Assembly (NCBI GenBank): GCA_030035585.1
Contig: CM057460.1
Coordinates: 221,919,711 to 221,983,710, forward strand
Direction: 5' to 3'
DNA length: 64,000 nt
From: Dugong dugon
Lineage: Eukaryota > Chordata > Mammalia > Sirenia > Dugongidae
Part shown: positions 23,301 through 35,300 of the stretch, one piece after another
How the letters are laid out: the number at the start of each line of letters is the position of its first letter
Position numbering within the stretch: position 1 is the first letter of the stretch
Position numbers and translations under genes: made by a program
The notes under the pieces: generated by a model
Seen by the model: only the letters and a program-made list of their open reading frames with translations
What the model was told of the DNA's origin: nothing
Databases searched by the model: none

Positions 23301-26300
23301 AGACTAAGATGGACTAGGAAGAAAGGCCTGGCGATCTACGTCTGAAAATCAGCCAATGGATCACAACGGTCCAGTTGGCAGCCGAACGTGGGAATGGTGG
23401 AGGACCTAGCAGTGTTTTGTTCTGTTGTGCATGGGGCACCATGAGTCAGGGGCTGACTCCATGGCAGCTAATACCAACAGTAGTTATCCTCATCCCTCCA
23501 AATGGGGCATTGGTATGTAAGCCTTTCAAGCTGGCTTATCTTGCAAACCTGCTGTGGTGTTCAAGAGCAACCCTTTCCATCCCTTCTGCTAAAAAATCTA
23601 GTGGACAGGACAGCAATGACAGTGGGCACTGAAGGCCAGCAGAACCTGGAGACCACAAGGAAGCCAAGACCCCGAGTCTGGACCACCCACCCTCGTACCC
23701 TCCTGGCCTTTCTGGCACAAGTGGTGAGGGTGTGGCTATCTCTGTGGTGAGGGGAGCTGGGTCCATGTGAACCAGGCCACCAGTGACACACAGCTTCCTT
23801 ATTCAAGTTCCGGCTGAAGGAAGTTCCATCCATAGGAGGCGTTCTTATGGCTTTTGAATTGCCCCCTTCAGGTAGTCCCTGGGCTGGAGAGGTGAGGAGC
23901 ATCCTAGAGTGGCCCCTACCTGTAGCCTGGCTTAGTACAAATTGGGTTGAAGATAGCTTTCTTCTGGAATATAGGTGAAGTGTCCAGGGCCACCCCGAGA
24001 CCCCTGAGGGTGGGGATGAGGATTGGACACGCACGCATGCTAAAGGGCTGTCTCCGAAGAGAAAGTTCACTGACTGGCCACGTGTGCTACAATGTGGCCT
24101 TTGCCCCCATCACTCGCTGTGTGTCATAGTGTGTGAAGGACATGTCCATAAACAGCAATGACTTGATTGCCTTACGTAAAAGCCTGGTTGCTGACTACAG
24201 AATCACAGAAGGCTTCCTGGACTCTGTGTGCTCCTCCACCCGATAAAGCTCTGAGTCCCCTCCCTCCTACCAGGGCAGGCTTCCTGGGCTCCTGGGAGCC
24301 TGCTAAGCTGAATCCCTGGGCTCACCACGGGTACAAGTTTAGCTGCAGCCTTGGTTCCCGCCTTTCCCAACACTGAATCCCCCCCTGGGCCCCAGCTCTG
24401 CTGGCTCCTTCTCTGCTGCCCAGTATCTGAGACCCTATCTTGGCCAGCAGCCTTGTGTCCCACTCGTTCTGCTTTTGCCCACAGAGACTGACCTGTGATG
24501 CAGGTGTCCAGCCCGTGGACAGGCAGGACCACCTGACACTGCCTGCCTGGACTCTGGCTGTCACCTCCTGCCCCCCCCCCCCCCCGCCGCCCCCAGATCT
24601 TGCCCTCCCTTGGACTGCTGGAACACTTCTGTGACTGTCAGACCCCTGCTGGCTCCTGGTTCAGCTCCCACCAGCATATACTGCCATCTTCTGATGATGG
24701 ACTGTCCCACTGTGTGCTGCTGGACCTGGCATCCACTCCAGATGGTCCTGCTACTGGAGCTTGGCCTCCCCCCACCAGCTGCTTGCCACCACAGGAAGCC
24801 AGGCTGTCCCCAGGCTGGAGGTCATCAGCTGCTGTCCTCCCCTAAGCATAGGTATAGCCTCCCTGGGAGCCTTGAGAAAACCCTGGTGGTGTAGTGCTTA
24901 AGTGCTATGGCTGCTAATCAAAAGGTTCCTTGGTCTTCCCATTGTTAATTTCTACCTTGATGGCATTGTGGTCAGAGAAGATACTTTGCATTATCTCAGC
25001 GTTTTGGATCTTGTTGAGAATTGCTCTGTGGTCTAAGATGTGGTCTGTTCTATGTATGTCTTTGAGGTCAAGTTGGCTGATTGGGTCCTTTAGGTCTTCT
25101 GTTGAGTTTCTTTCTAGATGTTCTGTCCTTTACCAAGAGTGGTGTGTTGAAGTCTCCTACTATTATTGTGGAACTGTCCATTTCTCTTTTCAGTGCTGTT
25201 ACAGTTTGTTTTATGTATTTTGGAGCCCTGTCACTGGGTATGTAGATGTTTATTATGGTTACATCTTTGTTTCTAAGATGTGTCTCTTGTAGACAGCATA
25301 CTGATGAATCCTGGATTTTTATCCATTCTTTCACTCTCCATCTCTTTATGAGTGCATTTAGGCCATTTACCTTCAGTGTAATTATTGATAGGTGTGAGTT
25401 TATTGCTATCATTTTGTAGTGCTTTTTTTTATGGTGCTGACGTTTTCTTTGTTCCTCTTACTCTCCTGTGCTGAGTTCCTTTTGTTTGTGGATTTTTTTT
25501 TCATTTCTCTTGTTTTTGTAGGTTTTGTTTTTACTGAGACTCTATGTTTTTCTTCTTTATTTTGAAGAGTAGGTTTGTTAACAGTCTTTGTGGTTACCTG
25601 GAAATTTACCCTTATCTTCCTAGGTTTGAAGCAGTCTGTTGTTACTTGGTATTGCCTTGCCTCCCTCTCCATTAGAAGGTTCTATACCTACACCGTTTAT
25701 TCCCTCTTTTATTGTTCTGATGTTGTTGTCATTTACAGATTAACCTCTCTGGTTCCCTGTTGTAATTTTTTTGGTTTTGGATAGTCCTCGAGAGTTCATT
25801 TCCTAGGTTGGTATCTGGCTGCTACAATCCTGCATCCTAGATTCAGCCTGTGGTCTGATGTTGTTTGCGCTCAGACCAAAGGACTCCCTTTAATAATTCT
25901 TGAAAGTTTCGTTTGGTTTTTACATAGTCCCTTAATTTCTGTTTATCTGGAAATGTCCTACTTTCACCATCATAGCTGAACGAGAGTTTTGCAGGGTATG
26001 TTATTCTTGGCTGGCAGTTTTTTTGTTTCAAGGTTTTATATATGTCATCCCATTGCCTTCTTGCCTGCAAATAATCCAAGCTTAGTCTTATTGTTTCTTC
26101 TCTGTGTGTGACTTTTTGTTTTTCTCAAGCTACTCTCAGGATTCTTTGTCTTTGGTTTTAGCGAGTATGATTATGATATGCCTTGGTGATTTTCTTTTGA
26201 GTCTATCCTATATGGGGTTCGTTGAGCTTCTTGTATGGTCAACTTTTCATCTTTCATGATATTGGGGAAGTTTTCTGTCAGCAGTTCTTCAGTGATCCTC

Positions 26301-29300
26301 TCTGTGTTTTCTGTTTTCTCCCCCTGTTCTGGAACTCCAATCACTCAAAAATTTTTGCTTTTGATTGTATCCCACATAATTCTCAGTTTCTTCATTTTTC
26401 TTCGTTCTTTTTTCTGATTTTTCCTCAAACGGAGTTGTATCCAAGTGTTTGTCTTCAATTTTGCTGATCCTGTCTTCCATCATTTCAAACCTGCTTCTCA
26501 GCCCTTCTATGACACTGTCCATTTCCGAAATCTTGTTGTTTATCTTTTGGATTTCTAATTGTTTTCGTATGATTTCTAGTTGTGAATTTATTTTAGCATT
26601 TTGTTCCTGTATTATTTTCCTGAATTCTTCCATTATTTTGTCTGTATTTTCCATGAGTTTGTCTGTTTTTTTCCTCATTTTTGTCTGCTTTTTGCATCCA
26701 CTCTTGGATAGCTCTGAATATTAGAGATTTGAATTCCCTGTTAGGTAGTTCTAGTGCATTTTCTTCTACTGGAAAGTCATCTAGTGTTTTATTTTGGGTG
26801 CCTACTGGAACCATCTTGTCCTGTTTTTGTATATGTTTTGATATTGTCTGCTGTCTCCGGGACATTCAGTGGTTATTTTCCTTGTGTGTTGATTGTAGAT
26901 TTGTTTGTTTCATCTTGCTTTTTTGTATTATTTGGTTATGTCTGAGCAGGTGGGCTGTGCGTTCTTTGTTTGCTCGTCTGTGGGCATGATACTTTTCACT
27001 TCCTTCTCCAATGGGCAGGGTCAGTTGCTCAGGTATGGTACAGCAGGGCAGGTTCAGCTTAAGGGGAGTTTCTGGGATGAGTTGTTTGTGGCACATACTA
27101 GGGCCGACAGGGAGGGCTGGGAATCAGTGCAGGGCACGTTCTTGGTCGGCCATGCCTGTGCTTCTTGGGGGTGTGATGTTCAGCACACAGTTCAGCTAGG
27201 CAGGAAGGAGGGGGGAGATTGTGATGTGTGGAGCTAAGATGGGTATGGGATGAAAGAGAGAGAGGAGAGAAGAACAGGAGCCAATAACATACAAACAAAC
27301 AAAAAATAGTAACTAAGGGAGATTGCCATTGGAATGGAGAGATGATAGACTGAGAAATGGAGAAAAAAGGAAAGAAAAAAGAAAAAGGGTAAAAAAATGA
27401 ATAAATAAAAATTAGAAAAAAAAAAAGAAAAGCCCCCAGGGATCCCACCAGTGCAGCTGTGAGGCCTGGGGAAGTTGCTCCCAGGCCATGAAGTACAGCC
27501 TGGCTGGAAGAGGCAGAGGTGTCACACAGCACCAGGTATTCAGGAGACAGGAAGAGAAGGTAAGTATAGAGAGACAAGAAATTGAAAAATGAAGAAAGAC
27601 AAAAAGGGAAAAAGAGAGAAAAGAAACAAGAAAAAGGAAATGCCCCCAGAGATCCCACTGTGTGGCTGTGCAAACTGAGGGAGTAGCTCCCAAGCCAGGC
27701 AGAACTGCCCAGCTAGCATTGGCTCCCAAGCTGAGAAAAGAAAAAGAAAACAAATCAAAACGAACAAACAAACAAACAAAAAGCGCCGGGGATCACACCA
27801 GTGTGTCAGCATGGGCCTGGAAGAAGTTCCACAGTCGAGCGGTGTTTCACAGCCTTTCAGGAAGAAGCAAAGATGGCAGATGGAGCCAGGTATTTGAGAG
27901 AAAGGAGGGAGTGGTGGAGAGAGGTATGGAAGAAACCAAAAGAAGCAGAAAAAAGCAACACTAGCAACCAACAAAAGGCACTCAGGGAGCCAGCCAGTGT
28001 GGGTAGGTGGAATCCAAGTGGCACAGGGGTGGATCCAGTGCTTCTCAGCCAAGAGACTGTGGCTGCAGGAAGCAGAAGAGGCTGAGTGGGTGTGAAGAAG
28101 GGTGGGGGGTGGGAAGGCATATATTGCTGGTTACTGGTTGTTCTGTCTCCTGCTGGGAGCTCCGTATAGCTGCTTTCTCGTACTCCCTGTTCGCTGATCT
28201 CCGACTGGAGTCCAAGATGGCGGATCTGTGCTGCATTAGCTGATAGAGATAGGCATGTATCTCTTCTCATTCTCTGTTCTCTGTCAGTTTTTTATTCCAT
28301 TTGGTGCTTGGCTGAGTTCTTTATCTCTTCATTTGATGCTTAGAGTTTCCGGATTGACGTTTGTCTCTGTTTGACTTAGTTTTTCAGATCTTTGCCTTGG
28401 AGGGACGGGGTGTTGCTTCTGTCTATAGCGCCATGTTGCCCAGAACGCTCTCTGTCTTTGCTTTTTAACACTTTAAAGAGGTCTTTTGTGGCAGATTCTC
28501 CCAATGCAATGTGTCTTTTTATTTACTTACTGGATCACTAGGCAGCTGTTATAGAGTGAATTGTGTGTTGTAAATCCTATTCCCTATATTTGTAGATATA
28601 ATCCCACTTGGCAATAGAGTTTTTTTTATGTTAATGAGGCTGTATCAGTGTAGGGTGTATCTTAAACTATCACTTATGGGATATAAAAAAGATCCCATTA
28701 GGCACAGAAGTAAGAAAACACCAGTGGAGAAAGATTGACGCCATGCGGAGAGTATCAAGGAACCAAGGAAAAGAACCTGAGAAAGACATGGATTTTCCTC
28801 CAGAGTGGACAGAGAGAGACTTCTAGAGCCGGTATCCTGAATTCAGACTTCAAGACTCCTAAATTGTGAAAAAATAAATTTCCGTTCATTAAAGGCACCC
28901 ACTTGTGGTATTTCTGTTACAGCAGCACTAGGTAACTAAGACAGTGGATCATCCCATGGCTTATAGCTCTCCTCATACAGATGCCTTTGCTTTTTATTCA
29001 TTCTTCATTTTCTTTTCTGTCACTTCCACCCATATGTCCTTGTTCGACGGTGGAGAAAATCTTGTCTCCCTTCTGTCTGTTCTTTAGACATCTGAGAGGT
29101 AGCATTGTGTTTCTTTTCTGTCTTATCCAAACTATACAGCAGCTCTTTGCTCAGAGATCTCATGTGTGACACGGTTTCTAGAACATTCTCTGGTTTGCCG
29201 ATTTTCTTCTTAAAATGTGACACTTGGAATTGAGTGAAGTAGCACAGCTGTGTCCTGAGAGACACAGAAAACAGTAGACCATTGTTGCCTTTAAACCTGA

Positions 29301-32300
29301 GATGCTACAATACCTCAGGGTACAATCGTTCAGGTTCATCCAGTGGAACTTTCTGAAACATCACGTACCCATTCACAGTCTTACAGCTGCAGGCACAGAC
29401 CTGGAGGGCAGAGACCCCCTACCTGTGCACTGACCAGGCTGTGGGCTAAGTGCTGACGTACCTGTGCGGGCTGCAGCATTAAGCTGCACAAAGGTGGGCC
29501 ACCTGCTGCTCTGGGGGAGCCAGGAAGAAGGAGAGGGAGATCGCCAGGGGTCTGGAGGGGAGGGCAGGCCAGGCAGAGGGACTAACTCATACAGAGGGGC
29601 GTTGCAGGGGAAAATGGCATCTCTAAGAGTTCAGAACAGCAAGCGTCAAGCACAGAGCAAACGGAGGAGCAGCAGGTCTGCTGTCTAATCGTGTGTTCTG
29701 TGGCTGGTTCATCCAGCTCTGAGAAGTCATTCAGTCCCAGAGACTGTAATGGCAATGTTCTCTCAAGCATTTCAAAAGAGGAAGCTATCCCTGCCTAATG
29801 TCTCAACACTCTTAGGGACTGTACAGTTTGTAAAAGAGAATATGTTTATGGATGTTGAAGTATACGTTTAAAAAAATCAAAATCCCAAGGGAACAGGACT
29901 AACAAAGCTGGTGAGTTGCCTTCCTGACACCAGCACTTAAAAACCAGTTGCTGTCAAGTCAACTCTGACTCATGGTGACCCCATGCATGTCAGAGTAGAG
30001 CTGTGCTCGATAGGGTTTTCAATGGTTGACTTTTCAGAAGTAGATTGTTAGGCCTTTCTTCCTAGTCTTTCTTAGTCTGGAAGCTCTGCTGAAACTGTAC
30101 AGCATCATAGCAACACACAGTTGCAAGCCTGCACGGACCGACAGGTGGTGGCTGTGCATGAGGTGCATTAGCTGGAAATCGAACCCAGGTCTCCTGCATG
30201 AAAGGCGAGAGTGCTACTATTGAACCACCAATGCCTCCCAACCAGCTGCTATCAAGTCGACTGACTCATGGCAACCTATGTGTGTCAGAGTAGAAGCTGT
30301 GCTCCGTAGGGTTTGCAGTGGCTGGTTTTTTTGGAAGTAGATTGCCAGGACTTTCTTCCAGGGCACCTCTGGGTGGACTCGAGCCTCTAACCTTTCGATT
30401 AGCAGCTGAGAGCAATGACTGTTTGCGCCATCCAGAGAACTTGATAAAATACAACCAGTGGATTAGTCCTTAAAGAGCTGCATTCATGAGAAAGAACAGG
30501 AACTCTCTCAGTGCTAGAAATGAAGAGGGCCTGGAATCCATAGCTAAGCACTGGCAGGTTGGCGGGGGTGGGGTGGGCCGGGTGTAAGGGTGAGAGGGCA
30601 TTGCTAGACAGATGCTTGGGTTTCACCCCCCATTGGGGACAGTAAGGGAGCCATGTGCTGGTGCACTGGAAAGGCAGGACCATCCCTGCAAACCTAGGAA
30701 AGTGAAGCCAGGAGAAATGTCTGCTGGCCCAAGACATGGGGGAAGCTCATCTCTGCTCAGGGCTCAGCATAGAGGGAAAGATTCCTATGGTAAGCCTAAA
30801 CCCTGCATAGGGACCACACCTGGCTGTGGGTTCCAGATAGTCAGTGCCAGCCAAAGAAGGGTTGGGAGGCAGTAGCTGAGTTGGTGGTGGCTGGTGAGGG
30901 TGGAGGCCATGGAGATGAAGAGAAGTCTACGGAGGTGAGTTTTGGAGGGAGACTCAACAGGACAGGCTGAGGGATTCCTTCCTCCCTTCATCTCTTCCTG
31001 GCACCTTCACTTTCTCTTCCTTCCCTCCCTTCCTCCCTCCCTGCCTCATCTGAGTGTGTAATCAAGGAAACTTCCAGATATCTAGCAGCTAACCCCATCC
31101 ACTGATGTTGGTAAGACATGGAGGAGGAGCAGGTCTGGGGAGTCAGGGGAATCAAGAGTTTAATCTGGGGCCTATGAAGTCTGAGGCTTTGTGAGGCATC
31201 CAGGCGTTGACATCAGATAGATGATTGGACATCTGATTCAGGAACTCAGAGGTCTAGGTGAGCTGATCCTGGGGTTCTGAGAAGATGCTGGAGCTGAGCT
31301 CTGGGCACGAACACCCCCAGAGTAGTCTGGGGCCTCCCTCATGTGTCGCCAGGGAGGATGAGGGCAGGGGCCTGGGACTGGCAGCAGGGAGGTCTTTGGG
31401 AACCCTGACCCGCCCAGCAGGCAAGGATCCATGGGGTAGAAGCAAAAGGGGAAGTGAGACCTGGAGGTTGCAGGAGAAGGCGGAAATGAGGCTGCTGGAG
31501 CTGGGTGGGGCGAGACAGATTTATTTTTCTTTCCCTCCCTCCCTTCCTTCCATCCATCCTTCCTTCCATTTATCCTTTTCTTCCTTCTTTTCTCCTTTTT
31601 TCTTTCCTCCTTCTGTCCTTTCTTTTTTCTTAAGACTAGAGCTATGAGAGCACTGATGCCGATGGATAAATTCACACCATCTATTTGTGCCCCTCAGCGT
31701 TTTTTCAGATTTGGTTAGTGAATGGCTGAATAAGTTCTGCTCCGTGAGATATTTAGGGGGTAAGACCATAACCACCTGGTGATGAGTTGCCGTGAAGGGC
31801 AAGGAGTAGTTATTAGGCTTCTGGTTACCTAGGAGTTAGTGAGGGCCCTTTCCTTACCATTTGTAAAATCTTTTAGCCTCTGGGAGAGGTGAGATTGGGG
31901 CAAATCTACCAGAAAGATGTTCCTAGGGACTTTATGCCATCGGGGACCCTGGGTGCCCCGTGGGCTTGTCTCTAATTCTAAAGGTGGGTTGGAGGAATTT
32001 CTGCCAGTGCATCCAGCAAGAAGCCACCACGTGTTCCCTGGCGCCACGCACTGTTCTAAGCACAGGTTATGTAGCACTAAGCAGCCAGACAAGTCCTCTG
32101 CCCACCAGAGGGTACAGTCTGGTTCCACGCACATATTCAAATGAGGTGTGTCTCAAAAAGGGAATGAGTGGCTTTTGAATTTTAGGTCTGCAATGGGTGT
32201 GTTGATTCACAAGGCTGCTTGGAAGAATCATTACATTAACATGTACCCAAACCAACCAAACCTATCGCCGTTGAGTTGATTCTGACTCATAGCGACCCTA

Positions 32301-35300
32301 TAGGACAGAGTAGAACTGCCCCATAGAGTTTCCAAGGAGTGCCTGGTGGATTCGAACTGCCATCCTTTTGGTTAGCAGCTGTAGCATTTAACCACTACAC
32401 TACCTGGGTTTTAGGAATCCCTAAACCCAAAGCAACGGCAATTGTAAAAACTTGGCCTTGAGAACATTATGTCTCCTTTATGTTCTCTGCTGCTGTCTGC
32501 TTCACATGCCTACCAGTGCAAAGCCAACTACTTCATCACGGGCCCATTAAGCAGCTTGTGCCCTTACATTTGGTCTTCCTTGTTCATTGTCCAGCTTCCT
32601 CATACGCGTGAGGCGATTGAAAAGACCATGGCTTGGGTCAGGTGCACCTTAGTCCTCATCAGAGTGACATCTTTGCTTTTTAGAACTTCACAGAGGCCTT
32701 TTGCAGCAGACTTGCCAAATGCAATGTGTTGTTTGATGTCTTAACTGCTGCTTCCATGGGCATTGATCATTGATGCAAGTAGAATGAAATCCTTGACAAC
32801 TTCAGGTTCTTCACCGTTCATCTTGATGTTTATCGGTCCAGTTTTGAGGATAGGATTTTCATTTTCTTTACATTCAGGTGTAATCCACACTGAAGGCTGT
32901 AGTCTTTGAGCTTCGTCAATAAATTTTTCAAGTCCTCTTCCCTTTCTGTGAGCAAGGTTGTGTCATCTACATATCGCAGGTTGTTAATGAGTCTTCTTCC
33001 AATCCTGATGCCGTGTACTTTTTTTATATAGTCCAGCTTCTCTGCCCTTACATTCTACCCCTCCCTTTCTCCCCCATCCCCCAACAGGAAACTGCATCAG
33101 CTGGAGTACCTCTCCCTTAGAGCAATTCTACTGACATGGGAACCCGGGATGTGGGTCAAGATGAATGGCTGGGGCGTGAATTAGGAGCATGGCAGGATGG
33201 GGGTTTCCTGACTTGTCGCTGGCAAAGCCAAGTTAATGTCTTGCTGTTTGTCCCCAGGCACTTTTAAGGTGCTGTTCCTCTTCTTCACCTCCCTGTGTGC
33301 CTGGTATTCCGGGTACCTGCTTGCAGAGCTGATCCCAGAGGTGCCGCTGTCAAATGCTGTCTACAGCGTTCAGAGCATCGGTGCGAAGCCCGTCATCAAA
33401 GGTATGTCCCATGTGCTTGTCCACAGGACAGCTTTGCAGTGTCCCTGCAGCAGTAGGAGCAGGGGTCTCTGGCATCAGCTCTACCATGATGGGCTATTTG
33501 ATTTTGATGCTAATGACAATGAGGAGGAAGGAGAGGAGGAGGATGTAAGTGCTGTACAGATGCTCACTCAGTTAGTCCCCATACCATCGTCAAGTGAGTA
33601 CCACTAACCACCCCATGTTAGGGACGAAGATGCAGCCTCGGGTTGCTCAGCCATGCCTGGTCCTCCAGGTCTCAGCTGCCTCACCTGTGAAATAATCCAG
33701 AGGGACCCAGATGCTAAAGTCTAAAAATATTTTAAAGTATCTAAAGTTTCTAGACTCAAACTGACATGTCTGTCTGTTGTACTGTGGGGGCTTGCATGTT
33801 GCTGTGACACTGGAAGCTATGCCAGCAGTATTCAAATACCAGCAGGGTCACCCGTGGTGGACAGGTTTCAGCTGAGCTTCCAGACTAAGACAGACTAGGA
33901 AGAAAGACCTGGTGGTCTACTTCTGAAAAGAATTAGCCAGTGAAAAACTTATGAGTAGCAGCAGAACATTGTCTGATATAGTGCCGGAAGATGAGCCCCT
34001 CAAGTTAGAAGGCACTCAAAATACAACTAGGGAAGAGCTGCCTCCTCAAAGTAGAGTCAACCTTAATGATGTGCATGGAATCAAGCTTTCAGGACCTTCA
34101 TTTGCTGAGATGGCATGACTCAAATTGAGAAGAAACAGCTGCAGACATCCATTAATAATTGGAACGTGGAATGTATGAAGTATGAATCTAGGAAAATTGG
34201 AAATCATCAAAAATGAAATGGAACACGTAAACATCGGTATCCTAGGCATTAGGGAACTGAAATGGATGGGCATGGGCCATTTTGAATCGGACAATCATAT
34301 GGTCTACTGTGCCAGGAATGACAACTTGAAGAGGAATGGGATTCAATTCATTGTCAAAAAGAACATTTCAAGATCTGTCCTGAAGTACAACACTGTCAGT
34401 GATAGGATAATATCCATATGCCTACAAGGAAGAACAGTTAATATGACTAGTATTCAAAGTTATGCACCAACCACTAAGGCCAAAGATGAAGAAATTAAAG
34501 ATTTTTACCAGCTTCTGCATCTGAAATTGATCAAACATGCAGTCAGTTTGTATTGATAATTACTGGTGTTTGGAATGCAAAACTTGGAAGCAAAGAAGGA
34601 ACAGTGGTTGGAAAATATGGCCTTGGTGATAAAAACTATGCTGAAGATCGCATGATAGAATTTTGCAAGACCAATGACCTCTTCATTGCAAATACCTGTT
34701 TTCAGCGACATAAACGGTGACTATACACATGGACCTGGCCAGATGGAATACACAGGAATCAAATTGACTATATCTGTGGAAAGAGATGATGGAAAAGCTC
34801 AATATCATCAGTCAGAACAAGGCCAGGGGCAAACTGTGGAACGGATCATCAATTGCTCGTATGTAAGTTCAAGTTGAAACTGAACAAAATTAGAACAAGT
34901 CCAGGAGAGCCAAAGTATGACCTTGAGTATATCCTACCTGAATTTAGAGACCATCTCAAGAATAGATTCGACAGGTTGAACACTAATGACTGAAGACCAG
35001 AAGAGTTGTGGAATGACATCAAGGACATCATACATGAAGAAAGCAAGAGGTCATTAAAAAGACAGGAAAGAAAGAAAAGACCAAAATGGATGTCAGAAGA
35101 GACCCTGAAACTTGCTCTTGAGTGTCAAGCAGTTAAAGCAAAAGGAAGAAATGGTGAGGTAATAAAGCTGAACAGAAGATTTCAAAGGGAAGCTCGAGAA
35201 GATAAAGTATTATAATGACTTGTGCAAAGACCTGGAGTTAGAAAACCAAATGGGAAGAACACACTTGGCATTTCTCAAGCTGAAAGAACTGAAGAAAAGA

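Larger units (their letters stand above)
24932..28445 (-). mobile_element. L1 LINE, 5'-complete, lacking its 3' half
   Basis: Minus-strand order: 5' UTR with repeated units (28445-26866), ORF1 (26865-25843), spacer with a small frame (25842-25409) and ORF2 endonuclease start (25412-24932). RT, C-terminus and 3' UTR are missing, which is not the usual 5' truncation and suggests a later deletion. The sense 5' end carries ACATGGCG, a YY1-like motif, and a second antisense CAAGATGGCGG lies near 28212. Confidence 0.9.

Noticed and set aside
27098..28270. Long hydrophobic minus-strand frames that look like membrane proteins
   Set aside because: They lie in the L1 5' UTR, and the Phe/Leu/Ser runs come from the polypyrimidine strand.
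29020..29265. Minus-strand 81-codon frame as a small gene
   Set aside because: No similarity recognised, and it overlaps a possible old LINE fragment.
29939..30239. Functional tRNA-Gly gene
   Set aside because: The head has A and B boxes but lacks correct stems and is fused to an RTE-derived body, so it is a SINE. The same holds for the AfroSINE heads.
31238..31802. Overlapping frames on both strands around a polypyrimidine tract
   Set aside because: Low-complexity translation (Lys/Glu/Gly or Ser/Pro/Phe runs), no protein similarity.
33402..33607. Read-through of FAM3B exon 2, or use of a GTAAGT donor at 33545
   Set aside because: The extension has no FAM3B similarity, and the 33545 donor would leave the wrong phase for exon 3.
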